Source of the DNA: Xenopus tropicalis
Lineage: Eukaryota; Chordata; Amphibia; Anura; Pipidae
Length of the DNA: 64,000 nucleotides
Reading direction: 5' to 3'
NCBI RefSeq assembly: GCF_000004195.4
Contig: NC_030683.2
Coordinates: forward strand, 73,379,764-73,443,763
The notes below the pieces were generated by a model, which was not told the origin of the DNA, did no database searches, and saw only the letters and a list, made by a program, of their open reading frames with translations. Both the position numbers and the translations under genes were made by a program. This document shows, one piece after another, positions 21,980 through 33,635 of this stretch (within the stretch, counting starts at the first letter, position 1; each line of letters starts with the position of its first letter).

Positions 21980-22320
21980 AGGTGGCCATACACGCACCGA
22001 TATTATCGTACGAAACCTCGTTTCGTACGATAATCGGTGCGTGTATGGCATGTCAGCGAGCCGACCGATATCGCAGGAAGCTGCTGATATCGGTCGACTC
22101 GCCGATCGGCCAGGTTAGAAAATTTTGATCGGGCGCCATAGAAGGCGCCTGACCAAAATTCTCCCTTCAGAGCTGAATCGGCAGAAGGAGGTAGAAATCC
22201 TATTGTTTCTACCTCCTTACCTGCCGATTCAGCCCTGAATGGTGTGTGGCGGATCTGACGATGTTTCGTGCGACCGACGGTCGTACGAAACATCGTGAGA
22301 TCGCCACGTGTATGGCCAGC
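21980..22320. mobile_element. TTAA MITE made of serial hairpins
   Basis: Flanked by TTAA (21976-21979 and 22321-22324). The ends are AGGTGGCCATACACG and CGTGTATGGCCAGC. The interior folds into at least four successive hairpins, including gcaccgatattatcgtacga with its exact complement 30 bp on, and ggaggtagaaat with its complement. No coding capacity. Confidence 0.85.
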
Positions 22321-23039
22321 TTAACCCTTTAAGTGCCAGCCGAATTCGTCATTTCGGTTCCCCCCAGTGCCAGACGTTTTTTAAGCATTTTGTACTCATT
22401 CACTTTAACAATGTTTTTTGGTAGGAAAACCTCCATGAAACTAGGGAAATTATATATCGTTTTTTTCGTCACTAATTGGGCTTCGACATACATACCAAAT
22501 TTTATAACTTTTCTGGAGATATGATGTGTACTTTGGGTGAAATATGTAAAAAAAAAAAAATTATGAAAAATTTCTGTATATTTTGAGGTTTTTTTCCATA
22601 GAAAAGTTAATTTTACACACTTTTTTTTATTGTTTGTAAAAGCCCTGATACTCCCAAGTCCAACGATACCAAATATGTGGTGGTACCCCACAGTTCCTGT
22701 CCAGAAGTAACCCCCAAACTAAAGCAATACTTAGTACAATATCACACCAGAACAAAGCGGAAAAGCGCTTGTAACAGTTGATGCAGCATAACTTATATGT
22801 AAATCTAAAATATCCCCTCATGTTTGGTATCTTTAGAAACTACAGACCTTCAGGTGTCTAGGTGCAAAGTAGTTTTCACTCAAAAGCCAAATACCTTTTG
22901 TCAGTGCATTGTGAAATTTGGAACTTTTTATGACATTTTTTTTTTTTCTAAAACGTAAACTTGGACGCATGATCAAATGTGGATTTGACAAAAAAAAAAT
23001 CTCATAAAAATTTTCTAACAAAGGCAAATTTGAAAGACA

Positions 23040-24815
23040 AACTTCTCCTGAATAAAATGATGCCCCATATGTATGGGTGCACATAAAGACATGGGCACCA
23101 AACACTCCAAAGCAGGGGCAATGCACAAGGGCAATTACAGCTAAAAATGTGGGGGCTGCGCTCTATGTGCACTTCCTGCAGTTTTTCAGTGTTAACCCCC
23201 CCTACCTGTGAAATAACCCCCACAAACTATATATTTCTGAAAAGTGCACACCTTCAGCTATTCAGAGACACCACTCTTCTCTTTCTACATGGAAAATTGT
23301 GGCCGCAGTCCCTTGCAGAAGTCAGCGCTTTGGTCAGAAATCAAGGAAAAACCAGATACAAATCTAGATTTTGGTCAGAAATCAAGGAAAAATCAGATAA
23401 AATAACCTAGATTTCTCCCCAAAATCTCCATGGCAACTACCAAAAACTTACTAAACCTCAATTTGCAAGTTCCCCTGAATAAAATGATACCCCATATGTA
23501 TGGGTGCACATAAAGACGTGGCCACCAAATGCCCCAAAACAGGGGCAATGCATAAAGGCAATTTCAGTTGAAATTTTGAGGGCTGCGCTCTATGTGCACT
23601 ACCTGCAGTTTTTCAGTGTTAACCCCCCTACCTGTGAAATAACCCCCACAATCTTTATATTTACGAAAAGTGCACACCTTCAGCTATTCAGAGACACCAC
23701 TCTTCTCTTTCTACATGGAAAATTGTGGCCGCAGTCCCTTGCAGAAGTAAGCGCTTTGGTCAGAAATCAAGGAAAATACAGATACAAACCTAGATTTCTC
23801 CCTAAAATCTCCATGGCAACTACCAAAAACTTACTAACCATCAATCTGCAAGTTCCCCTGAATAAAACGATACCCCATATGTATGGGTGCACATAAAGAC
23901 GTGGCCACCAAATGCCCCAAAACAGGGGCAATGCATAAGGGCAATTTCAGTTGAAATTTTGGGGGCTGCGCTCTATGTGCACTACCTGCAGTTTTTCAGT
24001 GTTAACCCCCCTACCTGTGAAATAACCCCCACAATCTATATATTTACGAAAAGTGCACACCTTCAGCTATTCAGAGACGCCACTCTTCTCTTTCTACATG
24101 GAAAATTGTGGCCGCAGTCCCTTGCAGAAGTCAGCGCTTTGGTCAGAAATCAAGGAAAAACCAGATAAAAAACCTAGATTTCTCCCCAAAATCTCCATGG
24201 CAACTACCAAAAACTTACTAAACCTCAATTTGCAAGTTCCCCTGAATAAAACGATACCCCATATGTATGGGTGCACATAAAGACGTGGCCACCAAATGCC
24301 CCCAAACAGGGGCAATGCATAAGGGGGGGGCTGTGCTCTATGTGCTCTACCTGCAGTTATTTAGTCTAAACACCCCCATACCTGTAAAATAACCCCCACA
24401 AACTATATATTTTCAAAAAGTGCACACCTTCAGCTATTCAGAGACACCACTCTTCTCTTTCTACATGGAAAATTGTGGCCACAGTCCCTTGCAGAAGTCA
24501 GCGCTTTGGTCAGAAATCAAGGAAAAACCAGACACAAACCTAGATTTCTCCCCAAAATCTCCATGGCAACTACCAAAAACTTACTAAACATCAATCTGCA
24601 AGTTCCCCTGAATAAAACGATACCCCATATGTATGGGTGCACATAAAGACGTGGCCACCAAATGCCCCAAAACAGGGGCAATGCATAAGGGCAATTTCAG
24701 TTGAAATTTTGGGGGCTGCGCTCTATGTGCACTACCTGCAGTTTTTCAGTGTTAACCCCCCCTACCTGTGAAATAACCCCCACAATCTATATATTTAAGT
24801 ATATATTTCAAGTTC
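23040..24815. repeat. 383-bp tandem array, about 4.6 copies
   Basis: The landmark atgtatgggtgcacataaag recurs near 23069, 23496, 23879, 24262 and 24633. The spacings are 427 (with a local duplication of tcagaaatcaaggaaaaa), 383, 383 and 371 bp. Each unit also carries a ttttcagtgttaaccccc block and a ctccatggcaactacc block. Open frames here are by-products of the array. Confidence 0.85.
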
Positions 24816-24899
24816 CCCTGAATAAAACAATACCTATGTCTGGTTGCACATAAGTGAAAATGCATAATATTGGGGCTGCACTCTATGCACCCCTTTTTT

Positions 24900-25075
24900 C
24901 TTGCCTGCACCCGAATGAATGGAATATGCGTATATCGGCTACATGTGCCTGCACCCGAGCGTATTCCATTCATTCGGGTGCAGGCACAAGTAGCAGGCGT
25001 AGGGCTGAATTTTCGGCAAGCGTTTTTCCACTTGCTGAAAAAATCAGCCCTACGCCATGTGTGGCATCAGCCTAA
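24900..25075. mobile_element. Palindromic MITE inside the piggyBac-like element
   Basis: A long hairpin, gcctgcacccgaatgaatgg, is matched by its complement at about 24967-24988. A second pair, gtagggctga / tcagccctac, surrounds cggcaagcg. Confidence 0.55.
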
Positions 25076-25109
25076 CCCTTGGCAATAGAAACTACCAGAA
25101 CAATCTTAG

Positions 25110-25410
25110 CACCTCTGGACCTTTCTAGAACAACTGAAATCAAATGAAGTTAAAATGGAATAAAACCACTAAAAGCAATCAAAGAACAATAATTGCAATG
25201 AAATCGGTGGTCAGAGCCCTGGATCCACCAATGTCACTGCAAAAGCAACCTTTTTGGGGCACTAAATACACAATAAAGAACAATGCAAAGATAAAACACC
25301 ATAAAATCAGTAAATTCAAATAAAAACCACTCAAACCAACAGAAGAACAATTATTGCAATGAGATCGGTGGTCAGAGCCCTGGATCCACCAATGTCACTG
25401 CAAATTCAGC
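25110..25410. repeat. Tandem duplication of about 205 bp
   Basis: The segment attgcaatgaaatcggtggtc...ccaccaatgtcactgcaaa occurs at about 25192-25243 and again at about 25353-25402, with flanking sequence also similar. Confidence 0.6.
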
Positions 25411-25616
25411 ACCTAATAGCAATAAAAAAGTTACAGTGCAATAGAATAATTCAAAAACAGAAATCAATTATGAAAATGCAAAAAAAACACTAAAATGCAA
25501 CCAAATAAATCAGATAATTATAGAGCAAGATCAGAAATAAAGTTTTAGTAAAAAAAAAAGACTGCCAAAGAAAGCAAAGAAAGAAAGAAAAGAAAGAAAA
25601 AAAAAAAAAAAGAGTG

Positions 25617-25690
25617 TAAGTGTGTGTGTAAGTGTCTGTGTGTGCTTGGGAAAGTTGTAAATAAGTGTGTATGTGTGTAAAAGTGTAATA
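25617..25690. repeat. GT-rich microsatellite
   Basis: Interrupted (gtgtgtaa)n tract inside the piggyBac-like element. Confidence 0.7.
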
Positions 25691-26198
25691 ATGACAAAGA
25701 TAGAAGAAGAAATGGAAAAAAAAAAAATTTTTTAGACAGTTGAGATAGAAATAAGCAAAATAAACAGTGGTTAGAGAGTTGTAGTTCAGCTCACACAATG
25801 CAGGCAGGCAATCAGGGCGACCAATCCAGCAGGAAGGCAGCAGGAAGGCAGCAGGGGGGCTCCAGCAGTCACACGTGGCAGCAGGAGTGAAGAGGCGACA
25901 GAGAGGGCGGCGACATTTAAAGGGACAGCAGTGGACACGTCATCAATGCGTGTCCACTGCTGTCATTGGCTGAGGGACCGGATCGGTGCGGCTGGGCGAC
26001 CGGATCCGTAAGTATGTCTTCATTTGCTCGTTGCCTAGGGGGTTGTGCAGGCTTTACAAGCGCTGCGCTGCTTTAAAAGCGAGCGCAGCGCTTGTAAACC
26101 CGATAGTGCCATAGGACGTAGATTCTACGTTCTATGGCACTTTGGTCCCTTGGTACCTAGGACGTAGAATCTACGTCCTATGGCACTAAAAAGGTTAA

Positions 26199-27296
26199 AG
26201 GAGAAGGAAAAATAAAAACTAATTAAGCTTTATCAGAAAGGTCTAAATACAGCCATAAGCACTCACAGAAAAGCTTCACTGAGTCCTCCATCAAAAGAAA
26301 CACATGACAGGCGTATAGTTGGGACTTGCTCCACCTCTTGGCAACCTACCACACCACCTCCTCCTTTCCCTCCAATCCCAGAAGAATTACACGGACCAGA
26401 TTTGGATGAAAAGGGCCGCAGAACATTTATTAACAACTGAAGTTTAATTTAAAACATACCATAAACAAATAGCATAGCATGAAAATGTGATAAACATATC
26501 AAACATAACATGAAAATATGATAAACATATCATGAACATATGATAAGGTTGTATAACAAACAACCTTAACAATCCAATAACTGCGCAACGCCACTAGCGC
26601 TGCCAGCTGCCATCCTAGCCCAGGACCATCTACTCCTCAACAAACTCACTTCCTGATACACCTCCTTACCCCTGAGGTGCCAGACGTGCCAACCACCAAT
26701 AACCATGCAATTATTGGTTCCAGGACTCAACCACCCTGCCAGCCAAACTATAATACTGACTCACCTGTTTGGGGAGGGAGCATGGGCGTTTTCCTGTACT
26801 GCCTAAAATGGAACTGGAAGCGGGAAAGCACAGAGCCACCTTTTATACCTCTCTCTTGCAGCCATTTGAACCCATCAATCACAAACTAGCTGGGAGTGGC
26901 TTACAACCCCTACGGCGCTGTCATGCCCCTGCCTCCCTACGCCCTGCTATGCATCACCGGTCCCTGGATTTCTTGTCTCCTTTTTTGTAAACTTGTTCTT
27001 AGGGTATCTGACTTTGACTCTGCGCAGCTCTCCTCTCTCCCCTACCATAAGAATTCATGAAACTCATTCCCCCCACCCTTAGGAATGTGTGATCTGAGTT
27101 TTAACGGCTAGAGCTGCAAGCAGGAAGCTATGAAGACCAAGCTAAAATGATAGCGGCAATCTTGCACAAACAGAGAAAGATTCTAAGGCTGTTTACTCAG
27201 GTATTATAAAGCTTTCTGCAGAATAAATATAGCATTCCAGGTGGCACTAATATGGTGAATCTGTTGGCAGTATGTCAAAATGACTTTCCTTCTCCA
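26199..27296. mobile_element. TTAA MITE (AGGAGAAGGAAA ends) with an internal insertion
   Basis: It begins directly after the TTAA shared with the piggyBac-like element and ends ctttccttctccATTAA at 27300. It is the same family as 51835-52220 but in inverse orientation. An unclassified insertion of about 650 bp (roughly 26306-26960), absent from the other copy, interrupts it; the insertion includes AT-rich short repeats (aaacatat). Confidence 0.7.
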
Positions 27297-27564
27297 TTAA
27301 GTATGAAGCCCCCTTTACTTTGGCCCTCTCCATATCAGCACTTGCATGGACATAGCAGCTCGCAAAGAAGGGATAATAGAACACAATTCTCAGAATATGC
27401 AACAAAATGTTTTAATGTGCATGAGAAACAGTTGACAGAACACTGTGACCAAAACTAGCACAATTAGCTGATGTCACATCCAGACAAAAGTGTTAGGAGA
27501 TCCCCAAGATTCTGATCTGCAGATAATATGCAAGGAAGTTTTCACTTCTGTTGCCTGACCCCTA

Positions 27565-28032
27565 GTTGAGTTGTTCACCTTTGAGTTGACTTATAGTATG
27601 ATGTAGAGAGTAATATTCTGAGACAATTTGCAATTGGTCTTAATTTTTTATTTGTAGTTTTTTATTTATTTAACTTGTTTGTTCAGCAGCTCACCAGTTT
27701 GGAGTTTTAGCAGCTATCTGGTTGATAGGGTCCAAACTACCTTAGCAACCAGGGACTGGTTTGAATGAGAGACTGATATATTTATAGGAGAGGACCTGCA
27801 TAGAAAAAATTGTTTTACAAAGTACCAATATAATTGTAGCCTCTCAGAACAATAGTTTTTTTGGCTGCTGGGGTCAGTGACCCCCCCATTTGAAAGCTAC
27901 AAAGTTAAAAGAAGGTGGTAAATTATTACAAAATGCTAAAAAATAAATAATGAAGAGCAATTAAAAAGTTGCTTAGAATTGGCCATTCTATAACAAAGTA
28001 AAAGTTACCTTAAAGGTGAACCACCCCTTTAA
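27565..28032 (-). repeat. Interspersed repeat family A, copy 2
   Basis: Nearly full length, with inverted ends: ttgttcacctttgagttgactt on the left pairs with aaggtgaaccacccctttaa on the right. It lies opposite in strand to 13092-13490 and 52221-52654. Confidence 0.75.
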
Positions 28033-28187
28033 GACTCTGAGAGACGTATGCCCTGATCCATCTAGAAACTTCCTATCTAGCCAAAACAGTGTGAATTGAC
28101 ATTCTTTCCTCTGGAGTATTGCTCCCAAAAAGAAGGATAACTCAACCTTCAAGTGAATACTTAAGGCTAAAGTACTGTAGATGAGGT

Positions 28188-28260
28188 TTTATTATATATG
28201 TAATATATGTATATATTTATAAGTATATGTTTATATGTATATATGTATTTATTATACAGT
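28188..28260. repeat. AT microsatellite (tatatgta)n
   Basis: Imperfect tatatgtatat tract. Confidence 0.6.
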
Positions 28261-28423
28261 ATGTTACCATAATAGACAGTGAAGGATGGGTTAGAAAGGT
28301 AAGACGAGATCCAGGATGCAGTCTAATTACGGATACCAATCAAATGCAGAATTAGCATCAGGAGGGGTGGTCAACCGTTGTGAATACAGCCAGGGGCATG
28401 GGTTTTCAGCCCAAGTACACTTA

Positions 28424-30339
28424 GGGGCTGATTCACTAAAGGCCGATATTTATAGCATGCGTTTAAAATATTATCACTTCTTATATTTTGAGAATTAACG
28501 ATAGATGCACAAAAAGGACACTTGTATGAATTAAGAAGCAATTTTATTTTCGTTATTTATCTGGCAATGACAGATTTTTAAGCGTTATTTTAAAGCATGC
28601 AATATATTTATGCGTTATCTCATAGCACACGCTATTATGCAGGCAAACGTTACGCTACATATACCACATAAATTCCCCATTTCTGCTGTGAGTCGCAAGA
28701 TGGAGGATGCGGAAAATGCAGCTGCGCAAGAACCGCCTGGAGCGCTTCTAAAAACCTCCTTGGCAAGGCAAACAATGCAGAGGAGGGGCAACAGCGATAT
28801 TTCATACAGCAGTGGCGGTAATAAACAACTGAATAAAATGAAGGAGGCATGAGGCCAGTTAGTAGCAAGTTGCAGTAGTTTAGTAGGTTTAGTGTCAGAC
28901 CATGCTTTAGTATTCTACTGCTTACACTGGAAAGAAAGGGATTCATTTGGTCTACAATGACTACGTTGTTATGGGACTGCTTATTGTAGCCAAACACAAT
29001 AAAAGCATTCATATATTTTGTTTAGGTCTGGAACTGGAGGTGGTCCTTCAAAAAAGGTTTTCTTCACGTGAACTTTGTAATGTTCAAAAATAACAGAATT
29101 ACATTATTCTCTATTAAGTTGTATGTTTCATGTCATGATGATCATCATTGAGAAGTTTGAAAAAAAGTATATCCTTTTTTTAGATCAACATCCAAGAGGT
29201 CAGTGGGTTGTAAAGTCAGCAAGACAGCTCCGCAGAGAACCACAACAATCTCCTGAAATGGAAAAGAGATTTCTTGTTGATGATAATGCAAGACCGATGC
29301 AAACATTAGTCCTATGTGATTCTATTACTATGTAATTAAACATTTCTCTTTTTCTCTTTTTTATATTTGTTATGGGGGGGGGCTCACCCGCTCCAAGGCA
29401 CATGATCCTTAAGTGCTTAGTGAATCATAGTTACTGTGAATGCAGAAATGTGGCATATTGCCACTCAGTACTGCTGAGCTCAATAAAATAAATGAACATT
29501 TTTTTAAAAGTGTGCAACTATTTTCACTGTAAATAAAAATAGTATTGTTTCAGATATTGTTTTGTGTTTCTTTTTTATTCTAGTAAAGATTGTAAGTACT
29601 TACACGCAAAGTCATTTCTCCTCGTACTTCATCTGCACTTTGTACACGATATATGGGATGAATTGTGTCATCTAGGTCATCAGCCACAAACCCAGGCAAT
29701 CCATGATAATTGGCAATATTGTACAGTACAGCGCAGGCTACTACAATTTGTGCCACTTTACTGGGGCTGATTTTCACAACCCCAACACAGAAGTCTGACA
29801 ACAGGAACAGCATGGCTTCTGCATGTTAGTGGCTGCAGATAAGGCTCCAGTACCTCATACAGGCCATCGATTGCTGCTCTATTTAACCTATAGTGCCTCA
29901 CTATTTCCTCCTCTGATAATTCCTCTAGAGTTGATCTTTCCCTGAAAACTGTAGGATGCATCACTCTAGGACGATCACATACTTGATCCTCTTCTTCACA
30001 AGCCAACAAAAATCCGACTGCAAACTCCATGTTGTCTTGACAAAAGCTAACGAACCGCAATGTACCGCCTACTCCAAGTAGGTGTTGATATTTGCACAGA
30101 TTATCGCGATATTTCACGTGTTTAACTCTTCATATATGTTTGTGAATTATGCGTTAGCATTATTTCTATTAGATAATCACTGCAATGTGATGGAAATAAC
30201 GCTTTGTGTTAATCTGAATTTTTGCGCATGCCATATGAGTAGTAACACAATGCGAAATTACCGATGAATCGGTACTTAATTATCGAACACTTTTTATCGC
30301 ATAAAACTATGCGTTAACGACCTTTAGTGAATCGGCCCC
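28424..30339 (-). mobile_element. Harbinger transposon, internal-deletion derivative
   Basis: The ends are GGGGCTGATTCACTAAAGG and, reverse-complemented, GGGGCCGATTCACTAAAGG. The 3-bp target duplication is TTA (28421-28423 and 30340-30342). It retains transposase ends on the minus strand and possible Myb-gene remnants on the plus strand (a MEDAENAAAQEPPGALLKTS frame at 28700-28852), but no catalytic core. Confidence 0.85.
29590..30117 (-). pseudogene. Harbinger (HARBI1-like) transposase, core deleted
   Basis: The N-terminal part (30117 down to about 29800) contains RPRVMHPTVFRERSTLEEL, then EEEIVRHYRL and the RSHAVP segment that precedes the catalytic domain in HARBI1-like transposases. At about 29770-29795 it jumps, with a frameshift, to the C-terminal end SKVAQIVVACAVLYNIA, normally found after the third catalytic acid. 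The DDE core, roughly 200 residues in intact relatives, is missing. The protein cannot be catalytic but could still be mobilised in trans. Confidence 0.8.
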
Positions 30340-30344
30340 TTAGG

Positions 30345-31082
30345 CTGTAGGGATGCAAATGAGTCAATGGTGGAGGCTAGTATGTCGTAATCACTAACCA
30401 GGGTATTGGGATCAGACATGGACCTGAAAGAGTGAGATAATGTTGGGAGGTCTATGTCACGTGTATTTCAAATTAGTACAGTTGGGGAAGGAGCAGGTTG
30501 GGAATGAAAGTATGAGACAGAAAATGTAACCAGATGAGTATCAGAAAGGGGGAAGGGGATACTGTTAAAATCAGAAAGGGACAGATTTTAAGTAAAGACT
30601 AAATCCAGAAAGTGGCCATAATGATGTTGGAGAGTTTGTCCAAGGTTTCAAGGGATCATCAATATGGGAGTTGAAATCCCCAAGCATGATGCAGGGCTGT
30701 CAGTACAGATGAAAAAAGAGAGCCAGGTAGTAGAGGAAAAGGCAAATGGAGGTCTGTAAATGACAGCCACCCATATAGAGAGAGGACGGAAGATTTGAAG
30801 GGTATGCATCTCAAGATGGAGGAATAGGTGCAAAAGGACAAAAGGAGTAGAGGAGAATTCTGACTCCTCCACCACGTCCAATTGTGTGAGATAAAGAAAG
30901 ATCACCATGGGAAAATGCAGCCTCAATCTAAATGATTTAGAGCAAAACAGATCATTGATGAATGTGGATTTGTTGGTTAAGGAGTGGACGTTAAGAAGGG
31001 CACAAAAAGGAAGGCAGAAAGAAAGAAGAGTGGGAATTTGTATAAGGTTGGAAATAGAAGAAGAACGAAAGGCTTTGAGCAA
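30345..31082 (-). mobile_element. Rex1-like LINE endonuclease remnant
   Basis: Minus-strand reading gives ALLNVHSLTNKSTFINDLF, then VAVIYRPP, then after a frameshift LGDFNSHIDD near 30650-30680, and SDTHLVTFSVSYF near 30525-30565. These are the endonuclease motifs (NARS, YRPP, GDFN, SDH) in order. Disrupted. The right flank of the Harbinger element falls at its 3' side. Confidence 0.65.
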
Positions 31083-32014
31083 CAGACAGCAGGACTAAAA
31101 TGAATATAAATATGTATTGAGCAGGGCCCAGGAGAGGTATAACCTGCAAGCACTAACAGTAGGAAAAAGAATGAGGAGATGAGGGAAGAGGAACTGAAAT
31201 GACAATAGGAGGGCTAAATGAAAAGAAAAAAATAAACAAATATAATGAGCTTTGCCATTAGCAGGTAGGTTGGAGTGCTATATCTTCAGAGAATGGCTGT
31301 GGCAGGTGAGTGGTTCCTCAGAAGCGGAAAAGGATGAGCTTCAAGCAGCTGAAGTCAAAGAGGCTTGACATAACCTTAAATTTGAAAGAGAGGCTTCTGA
31401 ATATGCCTAAAATAAACCCAGATGTTCAGACAACAATCATCTGCATGCAACTTGTCTAGCAAATCCCTTTTAATTAATTTTTGTTTTACCTGATGGTCAG
31501 TTTGTGAGGATAGTATCTGGCAGCCAGGGAAGAAGGACAACTGATGTAGGAAATGGATGAATTAGACATTAAATGCAGCCTCATCTGCCTTTCTATAACT
31601 CTGGATGCTCTACCATGATAGCTGCTCTAAGGCTAATCCAGACTACCAGGTTATCCTCATCAAATGGAATCTGGTCCTAAATTTGACATTTTTCTGTTTT
31701 CTAGTAGAATACCACCAGAGATCTGCATACAAAGTGGTTTATAAATATAAACAAGTGTAGCTTACCATGACATTATCCAAATAAATGGCAACTTAATTTG
31801 CTTTATAGGAAGCAGACAGTATGCATACAGTATGTGTCAGTATGTGACTTGAAAAAATTAACTTGACCATATAGAACATCAAAATTTCCTTTCAGAATGA
31901 GAGTTCCTTTCTATATTTTTGTGCAATTAATTATATATCTAACCATGATACCTCTAATAGGTGGCGGTGGAAAAGAGAAAAGCAAAAAAAAAAATTAAGA
32001 AATTAAAGTAATTG
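31083..32014. other. Unclassified DNA, no gene seen
   Basis: AT-rich, no recognisable exon, repeat end or RNA. Confidence 0.4.
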
Positions 32015-32022
32015 TATTAATG

Positions 32023-33055
32023 CAGTGCTGTCCAACTTCTGCGGTGCCGAGGGCCAGAATTTCTCTTGCATACATAGTGGAGGGCCGCTAATGGAAGCCA
32101 GTTTTGGCCGCTCCCCCATTTTAAACCACACCCACTTTAAACCACACCCATTTTATCACAATGGTCGCTGCAGGGATATCAACCATCATTCATATGTTAA
32201 AGAATTATATTATGTCATATTAAGACACACCCTTACATCCATATGGCTCCTCCTCCCCTGTGTGTAGCACAGCAACCCCCAGCATATAATTACACACCTT
32301 AGGGACCATTTAATGGCTATTTCCAACTGCTAACAAACTCCCAGAACAAACCCCTGCCAGGTTCACCTCCCACAGGCAGCATAGGGTAGGCAGAGTATGG
32401 CACACACAGGCAGCACTCTGCCTGTCCTATGCTGCCTGTGTGTGCCATACTCTGCCTGCCCTATGCTGCCTGTGGGTGCCATACCCTTCCTGCCCTATGC
32501 TACCTATGTGCCATACTCTGCCTGCCCTATGCTGCCTGTGTGTGCCATACCCTCCCTGCCCTATGCTACCTATGTGCCATATTCTGCCTGTCCTATGCTG
32601 CCTGTGTGTGCCATACTCTGCCTGCCCTATGCTGCCTGTGGGTGCCATACCCTCCCTGCCCTATGATGCCTGTGTATGCCATACTCTGCCTGTCCTATGC
32701 TGCCTGTGGGTGCCATACCCTCCCTGCCCTATGCTACCTATGTGCCATACTCTGCCTGCCCTATGCTGCCTATACACAGGCAGCATAGTCCAGGCAGTAC
32801 ATACAATGTCTGAGGTGTGAAGAGGTGAACAATGTGGGTGATTATAGCCTGAGCCTGAGTTGTGAACACTGTAGGGGGTGAACAATGCAGAAACTAAAAG
32901 GTGTGAACAACACAGGGGATTACATTTTTAAACAATACAGGGGGATCTCAGTACTGATACCATTTAAAGCTTACACAAAGGTAAGGCATCAAAGCAGTCA
33001 GACAGGTGGGGGGCCACACAGAGGGGGGTCACGGGCCGCCAGTTGGACAGCACTG
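32023..33055 (+). mobile_element. hAT element with internal minisatellite
   Basis: The terminal repeats are CAGTGCTGTCCAACT and AGTTGGACAGCACTG, with a perfect 8-bp target duplication tattaatg (32015-32022 and 33056-33063). No transposase; the middle is a 34-bp minisatellite. Confidence 0.9.
32386..32785 (+). repeat. 34-bp minisatellite (tgccatactctgcctgcc), short allele
   Basis: About a dozen copies of a unit reading ccatactctgcctgccctat plus gctgcctgtgtg; some units lack 4-5 bp. All three forward frames are open because the period is not a multiple of three; none is a gene. Confidence 0.85.
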
Positions 33056-33349
33056 TATTAATGTATTTATTTGATCCAAAAGTTATTGCAGAAGAGAAGA
33101 AATTGTCGATGGTAGGATGTTTGTTCAGGTAGTTTCTGGTCAGATTACTCTTTATCCCATATTCTATATGTTCTGCCTTTCATTTGTAAATAGACCCTTT
33201 CTATTCACTGTTCTTTTTGTGCAGAGTGCTTCCTGTCTTCTTGCTGTTATTGCTTTTTGCATGCAACAAGTATCTTGCATGCCTTCCCACAGAGCTTATT
33301 TTATTTATGCCTGTTAGGAATCTTTCCTGAAGAACTAATTTCACGGTAT

Positions 33350-33374
33350 ATTTATTATTATTATTATTATTATT
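33350..33374. repeat. (TTA)n microsatellite
   Basis: Eight uninterrupted att units. Confidence 0.8.
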
Positions 33375-33572
33375 TGAATTCTAATCCAAGGATAAACCTC
33401 TTACTGGTAAAGTATATCTTTAAGTCTGTGTCATCTGATCCCTTCCTTATGCATTTACACAGTTACCCAATAATAAGCTTTATTACACTTAGCAATTGCC
33501 AGAATCCATACATTGCAGGTGTTATACCTTGTTCCTGTAATAATCTTTATGGGAACACCCTTGAAAATCGTC

Positions 33573-33580
33573 AATAAATA
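33573..33580 (+). promoter_or_regulatory. Possible TATA-like element of the BRICHOS gene
   Basis: aataaata lies 56 bp upstream of the start codon at 33636, a plausible distance for a short 5' UTR. Confidence 0.35.
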
Positions 33581-33635
33581 CTCCTGGTTATTTGTCTCTG
33601 GACCAGTCTCCAGGATCTCTACCTCACAAAGAACA

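Larger units (their letters stand above)
22325..26194. mobile_element. Large piggyBac-like non-autonomous element
   Basis: It is bounded by TTAA at 22321-22324 and 26195-26198. The ends are inverted: CCCTTTAAGTGCCA on the left, and on the right, reverse-complemented, CCTTTTTAGTGCCATAGGACG. Such TTAA-plus-CCCTTT ends are typical of frog piggyBac elements. The inside right end has paired copies of ggacgtagattctacgt and a hairpin agcagtggacacg/cgtgtccactgct (25930-25967). No transposase is seen; the interior is tandem repeats. Confidence 0.8.

Noticed and set aside
23147..24280. Repeated frames containing TWPPNAPKQGQC
   Set aside because: They follow the 383-bp tandem repeat in the piggyBac-like element and are repeated verbatim with it.
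28650..29012. Minus-strand frame containing NYCNLLLTGL, resembling a LINE RT motif
   Set aside because: It lies in the middle of the Harbinger derivative with no neighbouring RT motifs; likely coincidence.
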